A DNA stretch of 64,000 nt from Lachnospiraceae bacterium (GTDB lineage Bacteria; Bacillota; Clostridia; Lachnospirales; Lachnospiraceae). The notes beneath the pieces are model-generated. The model made no database searches and was not told where the DNA came from. It was given only the letters and a program-made list of their open reading frames with translations. Every line of letters starts with the position of its first letter. Position 1 is the stretch's first letter. Where the stretch lies: assembly GCA_022799355.1 (NCBI GenBank), contig JAAWOG010000005.1, positions 1-64,000 on the forward strand. Reading direction: 5' to 3'. The position numbers were made by a program, and so were the translations under genes. This document shows positions 1 through 7,220 of the stretch, one piece after another.

Positions 1-24
1 GAAAACATGTAAATTGAGCCAAAA

Positions 25-98
25 GAATCTGCCCCTCGCCGAAGGCGACTTGAAATGGGCAGATTCCGTAACAGGGAAGCCGAAGGCTGAACTGTTAC
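25..98. repeat. Two adjacent nested hairpins sharing a GCCGAAGGC tip (R1 copy A)
   Basis: Two palindromes lie end to end. The first has 10-bp perfect arms (GAATCTGCCC / GGGCAGATTC, 25-34 and 57-66) enclosing TCGCC-GAA-GGCGA. The second has 7-bp arms (GTAACAG / CTGTTAC, 68-74 and 92-98) enclosing AGCC-GAA-GGCT. Both tips contain GCCGAAGGC. Related, weaker copies of the second hairpin occur near 15674 and 61436, so it belongs to a dispersed family (called R1 here). It sits at the edge of a decayed WG-repeat gene. A REP-like intergenic element is inferred. Confidence 0.6.
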
Positions 99-101
99 AG
101 T

Positions 102-272
102 TTTCCAAACGGGGAAGAGATCGAGTGGGCAATGTATTCGGAAGGGCTTGCGTATTTCAGTGCTGACGGGCTGTATGGGTACATGGATAAAAGCTGGAAT
201 ATCGTGATTGAGCCGATGTACGATGACGCTTGCCATAGTAAAAAATATTTGAGAGGAAAAACATATGATTAG
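102..272 (+). pseudogene. WG-repeat protein remnant, upstream fragment
   Basis: An open frame with no start codon reads through about 123-246 as an aromatic- and Gly-rich stretch containing EGLAYFSADGLYGYMD and IEPMYDDA. That is the pattern of WG (KWG) repeats, about 30-residue beta units of bacterial WG-repeat proteins. The frame is closed upstream by a stop at 69-71 inside the hairpin element and runs out at a stop at 270-272, just inside the acetyltransferase start. A second fragment lies on the other side of that gene. This is not a functional gene as it stands; assignment to WG repeats is by eye. Confidence 0.5.
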
Positions 273-750
273 AATAAGGCCATATAAAGCTTCGGATGCA
301 GATACGATATTATCGTGGAGCCATGATGAAAAAGCATTTTATCAATGGACAGCAGGTATACTTGGTAATTACCCTATAACACAAAAAGAATTTTGTTTTG
401 TTGAATCTCTAATGCCGTTTACTGCATTTGATGAAACCGGAATTGTTGGTTTTTTTACACTAAGGAATCGTGTTGAATCATTGGATGAATTACGCCTTGG
501 ATTTGTTATTGTAAATCCTTACAAAAGGGGAAAAGGCTATGGAAAAGCTATGCTCCATCTAGGCCTAAAATTTGCATTTGAAATATATAGAGCAAAAAAA
601 GTATCATTGGGTGTTTTTGAGAATAATCTTCCGGCTTATTACTGTTACAAAGCAGTGGGGTTTAGCGATGTAACTCTTGATACAACAGAAAAATATTGTA
701 TTCTTGGTAAGGAATGGAAGTGCAAAGAATTGATTATGGAAAATAGATAG
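265..750 (+). CDS. GNAT-family N-acetyltransferase
   Basis: 161 residues, a normal length for a single-domain GNAT enzyme that moves an acetyl group from acetyl-CoA to an amine. The acetyl-CoA loop (motif A) is RGKGYGKAML at about residues 88-97, followed by the beta-bulge/helix region NLPAYYCYKAVGF near 121-133, both typical of the RimJ/RimL-like branch. The start has GAGAGG about 8 bases upstream. The gene is visibly richer in A and T than its surroundings and stands between two fragments of a decayed WG-repeat gene, suggesting it was acquired as a cassette. The substrate cannot be told from sequence. Confidence 0.85.
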   Translation: MIRIRPYKASDADTILSWSHDEKAFYQWTAGILGNYPITQKEFCFVESLMPFTAFDETGIVGFFTLRNRVESLDELRLGFVIVNPYKRGKGYGKAMLHLGLKFAFEIYRAKKVSLGVFENNLPAYYCYKAVGFSDVTLDTTEKYCILGKEWKCKELIMENR

Positions 751-862
751 ATTCCGTAGTCTGTCCGTGGAGAAGAAGTACTTTATTCATGATAAAACGG
801 TGTCAAAGGATGAGTTTCTTGCGGCAGAGGACAGATATCGGGGATATGTGCCGATAAGATGA
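749..862 (+). pseudogene. WG-repeat protein remnant, downstream (C-terminal) fragment
   Basis: Directly after the acetyltransferase stop, frame 2 is open to a TGA at 860-862 and reads as a charged, Tyr-rich tail including VEKKYFIHDKTVSKDEF and ending RGYVPIR. It has no start or ribosome binding site. Its composition fits the C-terminal tail of a WG-repeat protein, so it is read as the other half of the fragment at 102-272. The 10-mer AGATTCCGTA occurs both at 61-70 and at 749-758, on either side of the intervening segment. Function lost; assignment inferred. Confidence 0.4.
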
Positions 863-922
863 TTTTTAGGGGGGAATATTTCAGATAATTCATAAAAACG
901 ACAGGAAATTCAAAAAAAGAAA

Positions 923-951
923 TTGTCAGTTTGGCTTTCATCTGATAAAAT
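923..951 (+). promoter_or_regulatory. Predicted sigma-A promoter for the Rpn nuclease gene
   Basis: TTGTCA (923-928), 17-base spacer, TAAAAT (946-951). It lies about 200 bases upstream of the nuclease start. The rest of 863-1154 shows no convincing coding; the 83-codon ORF starting here has no ribosome binding site and no recognisable features. Confidence 0.45.
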
Positions 952-1154
952 ATCTGTAAGTCTCACTTATTCTTTAAGTGTAAATTTCTATATCAAATCT
1001 TGCTTTTTCTATTTCAGGCAAGTATCCAATCAAAAATATGCAGAGAAATGGTATGGGATAAAACAGTGTTTTGAGGTGGAAGTGCAATTTTCTGATCCTG
1101 TCTTGAAAATGATAGCCTGTTTGTGTGCCATACCGGAAAGGAAAGGTATTACAA

Positions 1155-2267
1155 ATGGTAAAAGAGAAGGATAATGGTACGGCAAAAATATCCCGGAGAA
1201 GCAACACAAAGTACAGAGACAGTTCGGGAAAAATCATTTTTGAAGATCCGATTTTGTGTTCCCAGTTTCTGCGGGGATATGCGGGGATTCCAATGCTGAA
1301 AGATGTCCATCCGGAGGATATTGAGGATGTCACGGAGCGGTATGTACACTTGTTCTCGGAGGAGAGAAATTCAGATATAGTTAAGAAAATATATTTTAAA
1401 GATAATAATTCGCTTTATCTGGTGTCCCTTATTGAACATAAGTCGGATGTGGATTATAATACTATTATGCAGGTGTTTCGATATATTACGTTTATCTGGG
1501 AAGATTATGAGAAAGAACAGGAGAGAATGCACGCAGGGATCAGTAAAACGAAAGGCTTTCGGTATCCGCCGGTGTTACCGGTTGTGTTTTATGACGGAAT
1601 TGACAACTGGACGGCTGTGACGAGCCTCCATGAGCGGGTATTGTTCAGTGATGTGTTAGGAAAGTATATTCCGAACTATCAATGTGTTCTTGTTCAGCTC
1701 AGGGATTACAGTAATGCGGAACTGATGGAGAGGAAGGATGAACTTTCCATACTCATGATGATTGACAGGGTGAAAAATGCAGCGGATTATGCAAAACTCA
1801 AGGGTAATGTGGATGAGGCATTTTTAAAAGAAGTGACTGAAGATTCTCCGGAATATTTACTGACATTGATGGCACAGATTATCGAAGTGTTTTTGGTCAA
1901 GATGAATGTGCCGCGGGAGGAAGTGGATCTTTTTACAGATCGGATAAAGGAGCGGAAAGTGGGCGAACTGTTTAAATATTTTGAAGCCTGGGATATTCAG
2001 GCAGTCAGGGAAGAAGCGAGAAAAGAGGTTGAAGAGGCAAGAATAGAAGCAGAAAAGGAAGTTGAAGAGGCAAGACTAGAAGCAGAAAAGGAAGTTGAAG
2101 AGGCAAGACTAAAGGCAGAAAAAGAAGAAACCGAAAGAGGAATCCGGAAAATGGTAAAAATAATAAAAGAGCTGTCGGGTTCTCAGGATACGGTGTTGGA
2201 GAAACTCATGGAGGAGTATGGACTTACAAAAGAAAATGCTGAGGAAAAGATCGCATTATATTGGTAA
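1155..2267 (+). CDS. Rpn-family recombination-promoting nuclease / transposase_31-like protein
   Basis: 370 residues from the ATG at 1155, chosen over 1125 because GGAAAGGAAAGG sits just before it. The N-terminal two thirds match the Rpn (YhgA-like, PD-(D/E)XK) family: FEDPILCSQFLRGY near the start, then YLVSLIEHKSDVDY, where E-x-K is the nuclease core, and QVFRYITFIWEDY after it. Family members cut DNA and promote RecA-independent recombination; many sit in accessory DNA. The C-terminal third is a highly charged predicted coiled coil containing three 11-residue tandem repeats. No inverted repeats of a mobile element were seen around it, so independent mobility is not supported. Confidence 0.75.
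   Translation: MVKEKDNGTAKISRRSNTKYRDSSGKIIFEDPILCSQFLRGYAGIPMLKDVHPEDIEDVTERYVHLFSEERNSDIVKKIYFKDNNSLYLVSLIEHKSDVDYNTIMQVFRYITFIWEDYEKEQERMHAGISKTKGFRYPPVLPVVFYDGIDNWTAVTSLHERVLFSDVLGKYIPNYQCVLVQLRDYSNAELMERKDELSILMMIDRVKNAADYAKLKGNVDEAFLKEVTEDSPEYLLTLMAQIIEVFLVKMNVPREEVDLFTDRIKERKVGELFKYFEAWDIQAVREEARKEVEEARIEAEKEVEEARLEAEKEVEEARLKAEKEETERGIRKMVKIIKELSGSQDTVLEKLMEEYGLTKENAEEKIALYW
2028..2126 (+). repeat. Three in-frame 33-bp tandem repeats in the Rpn gene
   Basis: Three near-identical 33-base units (2028-2060, 2061-2093, 2094-2126) encode VEEAR(I/L)(E/K)AEKE. They form a coiled-coil spacer, and near-identity at the DNA level suggests recent slippage expansion, so copy number may vary between strains. 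Confidence 0.9.
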
Positions 2268-2316
2268 GAGCGGTAAAGCGACAGTTATGAAATGCGGATA
2301 AAAAGAGGAAAAACCA

Positions 2317-2952
2317 ATGACAAAGAAGCAACGTACTTTAGAAATCATCGAAAGGCTGAAACAGGAATACCCTGATTCGGACTGTACTTTAGATTATGAT
2401 CAGGCGTGGAAACTGCTTGTCAGCGTGCGGCTGGCGGCGCAGTGTACGGACGTCCGGGTGAATGTTGTGGTGGAAGAACTTTATAAAATATTCCCGGATA
2501 TCAATGCGCTGGCGGAGGCCTCCGCGGAGGATATAGAAAGGATTGTCCGTCCCTGCGGACTTGGAAAGAGCAAGGCGCGGGATATTAACGCCTGTATGAA
2601 AATGCTGCGGGATGAGTACGGCGGGAAGGTACCTGATGACTTTAAAAAGCTGCTTGCCCTGCCGGGCGTGGGCAGGAAGAGCGCCAACCTGATCATGGGG
2701 GATGTGTTCGGCAAACCCGCCATTGTCACGGATACCCACTGTATTCGTCTGGTGAACCGCATGGGACTGGTGGACGGGATCAGGGAGCCGGCAAAAGTGG
2801 AGAAGGAGCTTTGGAAGCTTGTGCCGCCCGAGGAAGGGAGCAGTTTCTGCCATCGTCTGGTGGATCATGGGAGGGCTGTGTGTACGGCGAGGACAAGTCC
2901 TTATTGTGATAAATGCTGCCTGCGGGATATCTGTAAGAAAGTCGGTGTATAA
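2317..2952 (+). CDS. nth: Endonuclease III (DNA glycosylase/AP lyase)
   Basis: 211 residues, the usual size. Nth removes oxidised pyrimidines and cleaves the abasic site in base-excision repair. The helix-hairpin-helix LPGVGRKSANLIMG spans about 115-128 with catalytic Lys121; the catalytic Asp is Asp139 in IVTDTHCIRL. The C-terminal [4Fe-4S] cluster cysteines are C189, C197, C200 and C206. The spacing is C-x7-C-x2-C-x5-C, one residue longer in the first gap than the common C-x6-C, with an additional Cys at 201. AGAGG lies upstream of the ATG. It is followed at once by a metallo-beta-lactamase gene in the same direction. Confidence 0.95.
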   Translation: MTKKQRTLEIIERLKQEYPDSDCTLDYDQAWKLLVSVRLAAQCTDVRVNVVVEELYKIFPDINALAEASAEDIERIVRPCGLGKSKARDINACMKMLRDEYGGKVPDDFKKLLALPGVGRKSANLIMGDVFGKPAIVTDTHCIRLVNRMGLVDGIREPAKVEKELWKLVPPEEGSSFCHRLVDHGRAVCTARTSPYCDKCCLRDICKKVGV

Positions 2953-2989
2953 GACCGTTGGCATATGTAGTAGTGATGGGGGATATATT

Positions 2990-3799
2990 ATGAGAGATCG
3001 CAAAATCACCATTCTGGGCACGGGAAATGCCATGGTGAAAAACTGCTATAATACATGTTTTATGGTGGAAAATGACGGAGGATACCTGTTGGTGGATGCG
3101 GGTGGCGGAAACGGCATTTTGCTTCAGCTCGATAAAGCGGAGCTGAAGCTGAAAAAAGTGCACCGGATGTATATCACTCATGCTCATACCGACCATATTT
3201 TGGGAGGCGTCTGGATTGTCCGGCAGATTGCCGCATGGATGAAAAGCGGTAAATACAAAGGGGAATTTACCGTGTATGGCAACGAAAAAGTGATCCGAAC
3301 CCTGCGGACGATCTGCGATCTGACGCTTTGGGAGAAATTCACCTGTTTTTTTGACAATCGGATCTTTTTCCGGGTGATGGAGGATAAAGAAAAGATCCGC
3401 TTTCTGGGCGCGGAATTTCAGGTATTTAATATCGGTTCCGAGAAAGAAATGCAGTTCGGGTTTATGATGACCTTTGAGGATGGAATGCGGCTGACCTGCC
3501 TGGGGGATGAGCCCTATGCGGCGTGCAGCCGTGCTTATGCCGAGGGGTGCGATTATCTGATGTGTGAGGCGTTCTGCCTGTTTGCCGATGCGGATCGGTA
3601 TAATCCCTATGAAAAGCACCACAGTACGGCGAAGGACGCGGCAGTACTCGCGAGGGAGCTGGGTGTGAAAAATCTGATCCTGTACCATACGGAGGACGAT
3701 CATATGGAAAAGAGAAAGAAGCTTTACACGAGTGAGGCGGAAGCGTATTTCAGCGGAAAGATTTATGTGCCGGAGGATCTGGAGGTGATCCGTCTGTGA
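2990..3799 (+). CDS. Metallo-beta-lactamase-fold hydrolase (RNase Z-like)
   Basis: 269 residues starting at the ATG at 2990; the longer ORF from 2819 only reads back into nth. A GGGGGA stretch precedes this start. The metal motif HAHTDH is at 64-69, an Asp ligand lies in CLGDEPY, and the late His is in LILYHTEDD. The order and the short, compact form resemble RNase Z / ElaC-type MBL proteins rather than lactamases, but the exosite arm of true RNase Z is not evident. Likely a zinc-dependent phosphodiesterase or related hydrolase; the substrate is unknown. Confidence 0.75.
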   Translation: MRDRKITILGTGNAMVKNCYNTCFMVENDGGYLLVDAGGGNGILLQLDKAELKLKKVHRMYITHAHTDHILGGVWIVRQIAAWMKSGKYKGEFTVYGNEKVIRTLRTICDLTLWEKFTCFFDNRIFFRVMEDKEKIRFLGAEFQVFNIGSEKEMQFGFMMTFEDGMRLTCLGDEPYAACSRAYAEGCDYLMCEAFCLFADADRYNPYEKHHSTAKDAAVLARELGVKNLILYHTEDDHMEKRKKLYTSEAEAYFSGKIYVPEDLEVIRL

Positions 3800-3835
3800 G
3801 GCGGATGGTTGTTTCAAAATAAAAGGCAGGAACAG

Positions 3836-5611
3836 ATGAAAAAATTTTCGGAAATCATGGTGTTGGTGGCAGTTTTATTTTTTACCGCTTTTATTGGGCA
3901 CAGGCAGGGCGCTGAGGAACGCAGTGAAAAGGCAGGGCATTCTGCGGAACGGGTGGTTATATCCGGTCAGAAACAGGGGACAAAGAAAGGCGAAACTGAG
4001 CAGACTGCAGAGCGGGAAGGGACAGAACGGACAGAATCCTCCTTTGTGTTTCGGATAGATACGCTTTATGCCAGGGTGAATACTGCGGATGCTGATTGGA
4101 TGGACAACGGCGAAGATATGACGGGCGGTCATATACAGGAGGGTAAAATAAAACCAGGAGACAAGGCGGTACTGGTAAAGAGCGACGGCACCTGTTATAT
4201 GACGGTGGTGGAGAAGATTTCGCGGAATGGTGAGACGGATTATTTTCTGGAAGAAGCCGGCGGCAGTTCGCTTTTGTACATATGGCTTAAGGGAGTGGAT
4301 TATGACAGGCTGGAGTACGGCGATCTCCTGCTCGGACAGACGGAGTGGGTGAGAGGCGTTTCCGTCGATTTTCCGTTTGAGGAATCGGAAGAGTATTCTC
4401 TCACTTTTGCGCTGCCGGAAGCCGGGGAGAAACAGGGAGAGTTCCGGCTCTATGATCAGGCGGGAGAGGTTTTGCAGAGGATTTCCTGTGATTCGTTTAC
4501 CGAGCAGACCTACTATGTTGTATACAGAGACAACCGGAGAAATCTGGTGTTTTTCCCCGATAAGGAGAGCGATGCGGGACGCTTTCTGGAATGGGAAGGC
4601 GGGCGGTTTTCGGAGCGGGAGACGGATATAAAGCGCGGGATATTGCTCTACGGGGATCTGCTTCTCACTAAGGAATCGGAGACGGAGCTGACGATGGAAA
4701 TTTACAGGCACCATCCGTATGAGCGGATATCGGAAGAAATTCGCCGTTTCACTCTGCAGAAAAGTACGGGGGAACTGGAAATATGGGATTGTCTTGACCG
4801 GAAAGATGTGTTTCAGGGAGTTGTTTCCATGGGGGAAGACGGTAAACCCGTCAATGAGGAATATTACCAGGTCCTTTTTACGGAAGGGTTGTACGCGTGG
4901 CTTTCGGGGGGAAAGGACGGTACAATTCCGGTAAATCTGCGCCTTAATTCAACCGATGAATACAGCGCGGAGTATGAGAGCAGGGAGGCGTTTCTCTCCG
5001 ATTACGGGTTTGCCAACAGCAATCCATTGTACGAATTTTATGACAGAATGGATAATCTTCGGCTGGAACTGTATGGGAATGAGAGCGAAGATCTGTTCTG
5101 CGGCATTTTATACCGCTATTTTTATGATGGGAGAAAAGAGAAATGCTTTCGGATGACCGGGTTTGTGTCGGATGATATTGAGGATGCGGAGTGGGTGGAT
5201 AATATGTATGCTCCGATAGATTCACTGAATGATTCCGATTACGAGAAAAGTATGGAATATACGGCGGATAACAGGCCATCTTATTTTCTTGCAAAAGGGG
5301 ATGACGGAACGGGGGAGAAGGAGGGAGAAAATGTACCACTGGTGGAGATAAATTATATCTATCGGGATGACGGGACACTGTATGACAGGCATTACCGGCA
5401 TAATTCATACTGGGCAGGATCAACCCGCAGCAGTATGGACAGCCTCTACGATGAAAAAGAACGGCTCGTATATCAACAGGCTTATATTACGCACGGAACG
5501 CTGGAAGAATATTATATTTATCCGAATGACAGCAATAAACCGGCGTATTGTCTGGAATTCGACTATGCCGGGGGAGCTGCGCCGTGGACTTCCATAATGC
5601 GGTACGATTGA
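3836..5611 (+). CDS. Exported protein of unknown function with an EF-Tu domain 2-like stretch
   Basis: 591 residues from the ATG at 3836, preferred to the TTG at 3809 because AGGA precedes it and it begins a signal/anchor helix (MKKFSEIMVLVAVLFF...). After a charged Glu/Lys/Thr-rich linker, about residues 62-125 (FVFRIDTLYA ... GGHIQEGKIKPGDKAVLVK) follow the pattern of the beta-barrel domain 2 of translation GTPases. The rest is rich in Tyr, Asp and Glu with no recognised motif; the last 100 residues (YRDDGTLYDRHYRHN) loosely resemble YD-type repeats. No lipobox. Probably membrane-anchored and outside the cell. Function not assigned. Confidence 0.5.
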   Translation: MKKFSEIMVLVAVLFFTAFIGHRQGAEERSEKAGHSAERVVISGQKQGTKKGETEQTAEREGTERTESSFVFRIDTLYARVNTADADWMDNGEDMTGGHIQEGKIKPGDKAVLVKSDGTCYMTVVEKISRNGETDYFLEEAGGSSLLYIWLKGVDYDRLEYGDLLLGQTEWVRGVSVDFPFEESEEYSLTFALPEAGEKQGEFRLYDQAGEVLQRISCDSFTEQTYYVVYRDNRRNLVFFPDKESDAGRFLEWEGGRFSERETDIKRGILLYGDLLLTKESETELTMEIYRHHPYERISEEIRRFTLQKSTGELEIWDCLDRKDVFQGVVSMGEDGKPVNEEYYQVLFTEGLYAWLSGGKDGTIPVNLRLNSTDEYSAEYESREAFLSDYGFANSNPLYEFYDRMDNLRLELYGNESEDLFCGILYRYFYDGRKEKCFRMTGFVSDDIEDAEWVDNMYAPIDSLNDSDYEKSMEYTADNRPSYFLAKGDDGTGEKEGENVPLVEINYIYRDDGTLYDRHYRHNSYWAGSTRSSMDSLYDEKERLVYQQAYITHGTLEEYYIYPNDSNKPAYCLEFDYAGGAAPWTSIMRYD

Positions 5612-5662
5612 GAGGGGAGAACAACGGGTGCCTGAACGCTTACGGCGGATATCCCCGAAACC

Positions 5663-5692
5663 GGCATACGGACTTCCCATGCTTCATACAAT
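5663..5692 (+). promoter_or_regulatory. Predicted sigma-E (mother-cell sporulation) promoter of yqfC
   Basis: The -10 is CATACAAT (5685-5692), a perfect match to the sigma-E consensus CATACAmT. Fourteen bases upstream is GGCATACG (5663-5670), matching the ATA core of the -35. In Bacillus subtilis yqfC-yqfD are known sigma-E targets. The expected start of transcription falls on or within a few bases of the yqfC ATG at 5698, with no ribosome binding site between. Confidence 0.6.
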
Positions 5693-5697
5693 AGAAC

Positions 5698-5970
5698 ATG
5701 AGAAAAAAATCAATTATAGCTCCGCTTGCGGAGTCCTTAAAACTTCCTAAAGATATTACCAATGGCGATTCTATCATTTCTCTGACCGGAAACGAGGAGG
5801 CGTGGATCGAAAACTACAAAGGAATTATAGAATATACGCCGGAACGCATCTTTCTGCAGTTGAAGAACGGCAGAGTCGCTTTCTGCGGAAAGGAGCTTCA
5901 TATCGCGTTTTACACAAGCGAGGAGATGCGGATTACAGGAATCATTGAGGAGATGCAGTTTTTATGCTGA
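5698..5970 (+). CDS. yqfC: Sporulation protein YqfC (YabP/YqfC family)
   Basis: 90 residues, the family length. YabP/YqfC proteins are small beta-rich proteins made in the mother cell; YqfC is part of the sigma-E regulon. The family signature is visible as LKLPKDI near the start, then the WIENYKGIIEY and LQLKNGRVAFCGKELHI strands. The start matches the family N terminus although no Shine-Dalgarno sequence precedes it; a sigma-E-like promoter ends only 5 bases upstream. It overlaps yqfD by 7 bases, so the two are probably translated as a pair. Confidence 0.85.
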   Translation: MRKKSIIAPLAESLKLPKDITNGDSIISLTGNEEAWIENYKGIIEYTPERIFLQLKNGRVAFCGKELHIAFYTSEEMRITGIIEEMQFLC

Positions 5971-7220
5971 AATTATTTTATTTTTTCAGGGGATATCTCT
6001 TAATTCAGGTGAGCGGGGAAGCGGCTTCGCGGTTTATCAATCTCTGCGGCATCCGTCATATGATGCTCTGGAATATCAGGCAGGACGGGGCATCTTATAC
6101 CATGTGCATCAGTCTGAAAAGCTTTTTTGAGATGAAGGATATTGTCCGTAAGACATCCACCAGGGTAGTCGTTCTGAAAAGGATCGGACTGCCTTTTCTT
6201 ATGTCAGGCGTAAAAAAAAGGTGGTTTTTCCCGGCGTTTCTTCTGGTCATTGCCGTTGTATTTCTGCTGTCCCAGTTTATACTCTGGAATATACATATTG
6301 AGGGGAATCAGCGTATTACGGAGGAGAAAGTACTGCTTTTTCTGGAAGAACATGAGGTGAAAAAAGGCGTGCGGCTACAGGAGGTGGACACGGAACTGTT
6401 AGAGAAGGAGATGCGAAAAACCTTTCCTGAGATTACCTGGATCAGTGTTTATCTGGAGGGAAACAGCCTGACTTTGAGCATAAAGGAAAATGACAGGCCC
6501 ATTCCGGAGGAAGATACGGCGGAGGAAAAACTTCATAAGGAAGGATTTCTGGAAGAGGAAAAGGGCATGGATATCTGTGCCAATAAGGACGGAAAAGTGA
6601 TCTCTGTCGTTACAAGGACGGGAACGCCCCTGGTCCAGGCGGGAGATGAGGTGAAGGTGGGAGATGTACTGATCCGGGGAAGCGTCGATATTTTTGACAA
6701 TGAGGGAAACGTGCGGGAGAGCGTAAATGTGCATGCGGACGGGGATATTATAATAGAGAGCACGATCCGCACCGGTTTCGACGTTCCTCTGATGAAGACG
6801 GTGAAAACACAGACGGGAGAATATAAAACATATACCTTCTGCCGAAGCGGTGACCACTATCGGATTCTGCATCTGTTTTCCATTCCTTACGAGGAATATC
6901 AGGCAGTACCGCATACTTACTCACAGATGGGAGAAAAGCTGGGGCTTACGCTTGAGTTCGGAGAGATGGAGATCAGAGAAGTGGTAAAAGTTGTGAGGGA
7001 AAAGACAAAGGAGGAATATACGGAGGAACTTTCGGAGAAGATGGAAGAATATATGACAACTTTGGAGGAAAAGGCTATACAAATCGAGGGAAAAAATGTT
7101 AGAATAAAAAAGAATGCGGATACGGTAACTTTGACAGGGACATTAAAAGTGCGGGGACCGTTTTTTGAGAGAAAGGAAACGAAGATTCAAAGAGAGTCTT
7201 TGGATACCGGAGATGAATGA
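5964..7220 (+). CDS. yqfD: Sporulation protein YqfD
   Basis: 418 residues, family length about 400. Cytoplasmic N-terminal region with the typical FFRGYLLIQVSGEAASRFIN opening. It has one membrane helix at about residues 88-109 (WFFPAFLLVIAVVFLLSQF) and an extracytoplasmic POTRA-like part (WNIHIEGNQRITEEKV) followed by a beta-rich region with GDEVKVGDVLIRG. Its role in sporulation is poorly understood; it is conserved beside yqfC and phoH. The C terminus is charged and coiled-coil-like. Its stop overlaps the likely phoH start by 8 bases. Confidence 0.85.
   Translation: MLKLFYFFRGYLLIQVSGEAASRFINLCGIRHMMLWNIRQDGASYTMCISLKSFFEMKDIVRKTSTRVVVLKRIGLPFLMSGVKKRWFFPAFLLVIAVVFLLSQFILWNIHIEGNQRITEEKVLLFLEEHEVKKGVRLQEVDTELLEKEMRKTFPEITWISVYLEGNSLTLSIKENDRPIPEEDTAEEKLHKEGFLEEEKGMDICANKDGKVISVVTRTGTPLVQAGDEVKVGDVLIRGSVDIFDNEGNVRESVNVHADGDIIIESTIRTGFDVPLMKTVKTQTGEYKTYTFCRSGDHYRILHLFSIPYEEYQAVPHTYSQMGEKLGLTLEFGEMEIREVVKVVREKTKEEYTEELSEKMEEYMTTLEEKAIQIEGKNVRIKKNADTVTLTGTLKVRGPFFERKETKIQRESLDTGDE

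Noticed and set aside
923-1174. 83-codon ORF on the plus strand in the 863-1154 gap
   Set aside because: Starts at the promoter itself, has no ribosome binding site and no recognisable features; it overlaps the real start of the Rpn gene.
1155-2267. Rpn gene as a functional transposase of an insertion sequence
   Set aside because: No terminal inverted repeats or target duplications seen around it; the family is a nuclease and usually not an independent mobile element.
2780-3817. 345-codon minus-strand ORF opposite the metallo-beta-lactamase gene
   Set aside because: A shadow of the plus-strand gene; His/Pro/Arg-rich composition, and the plus-strand frame has clear motifs.
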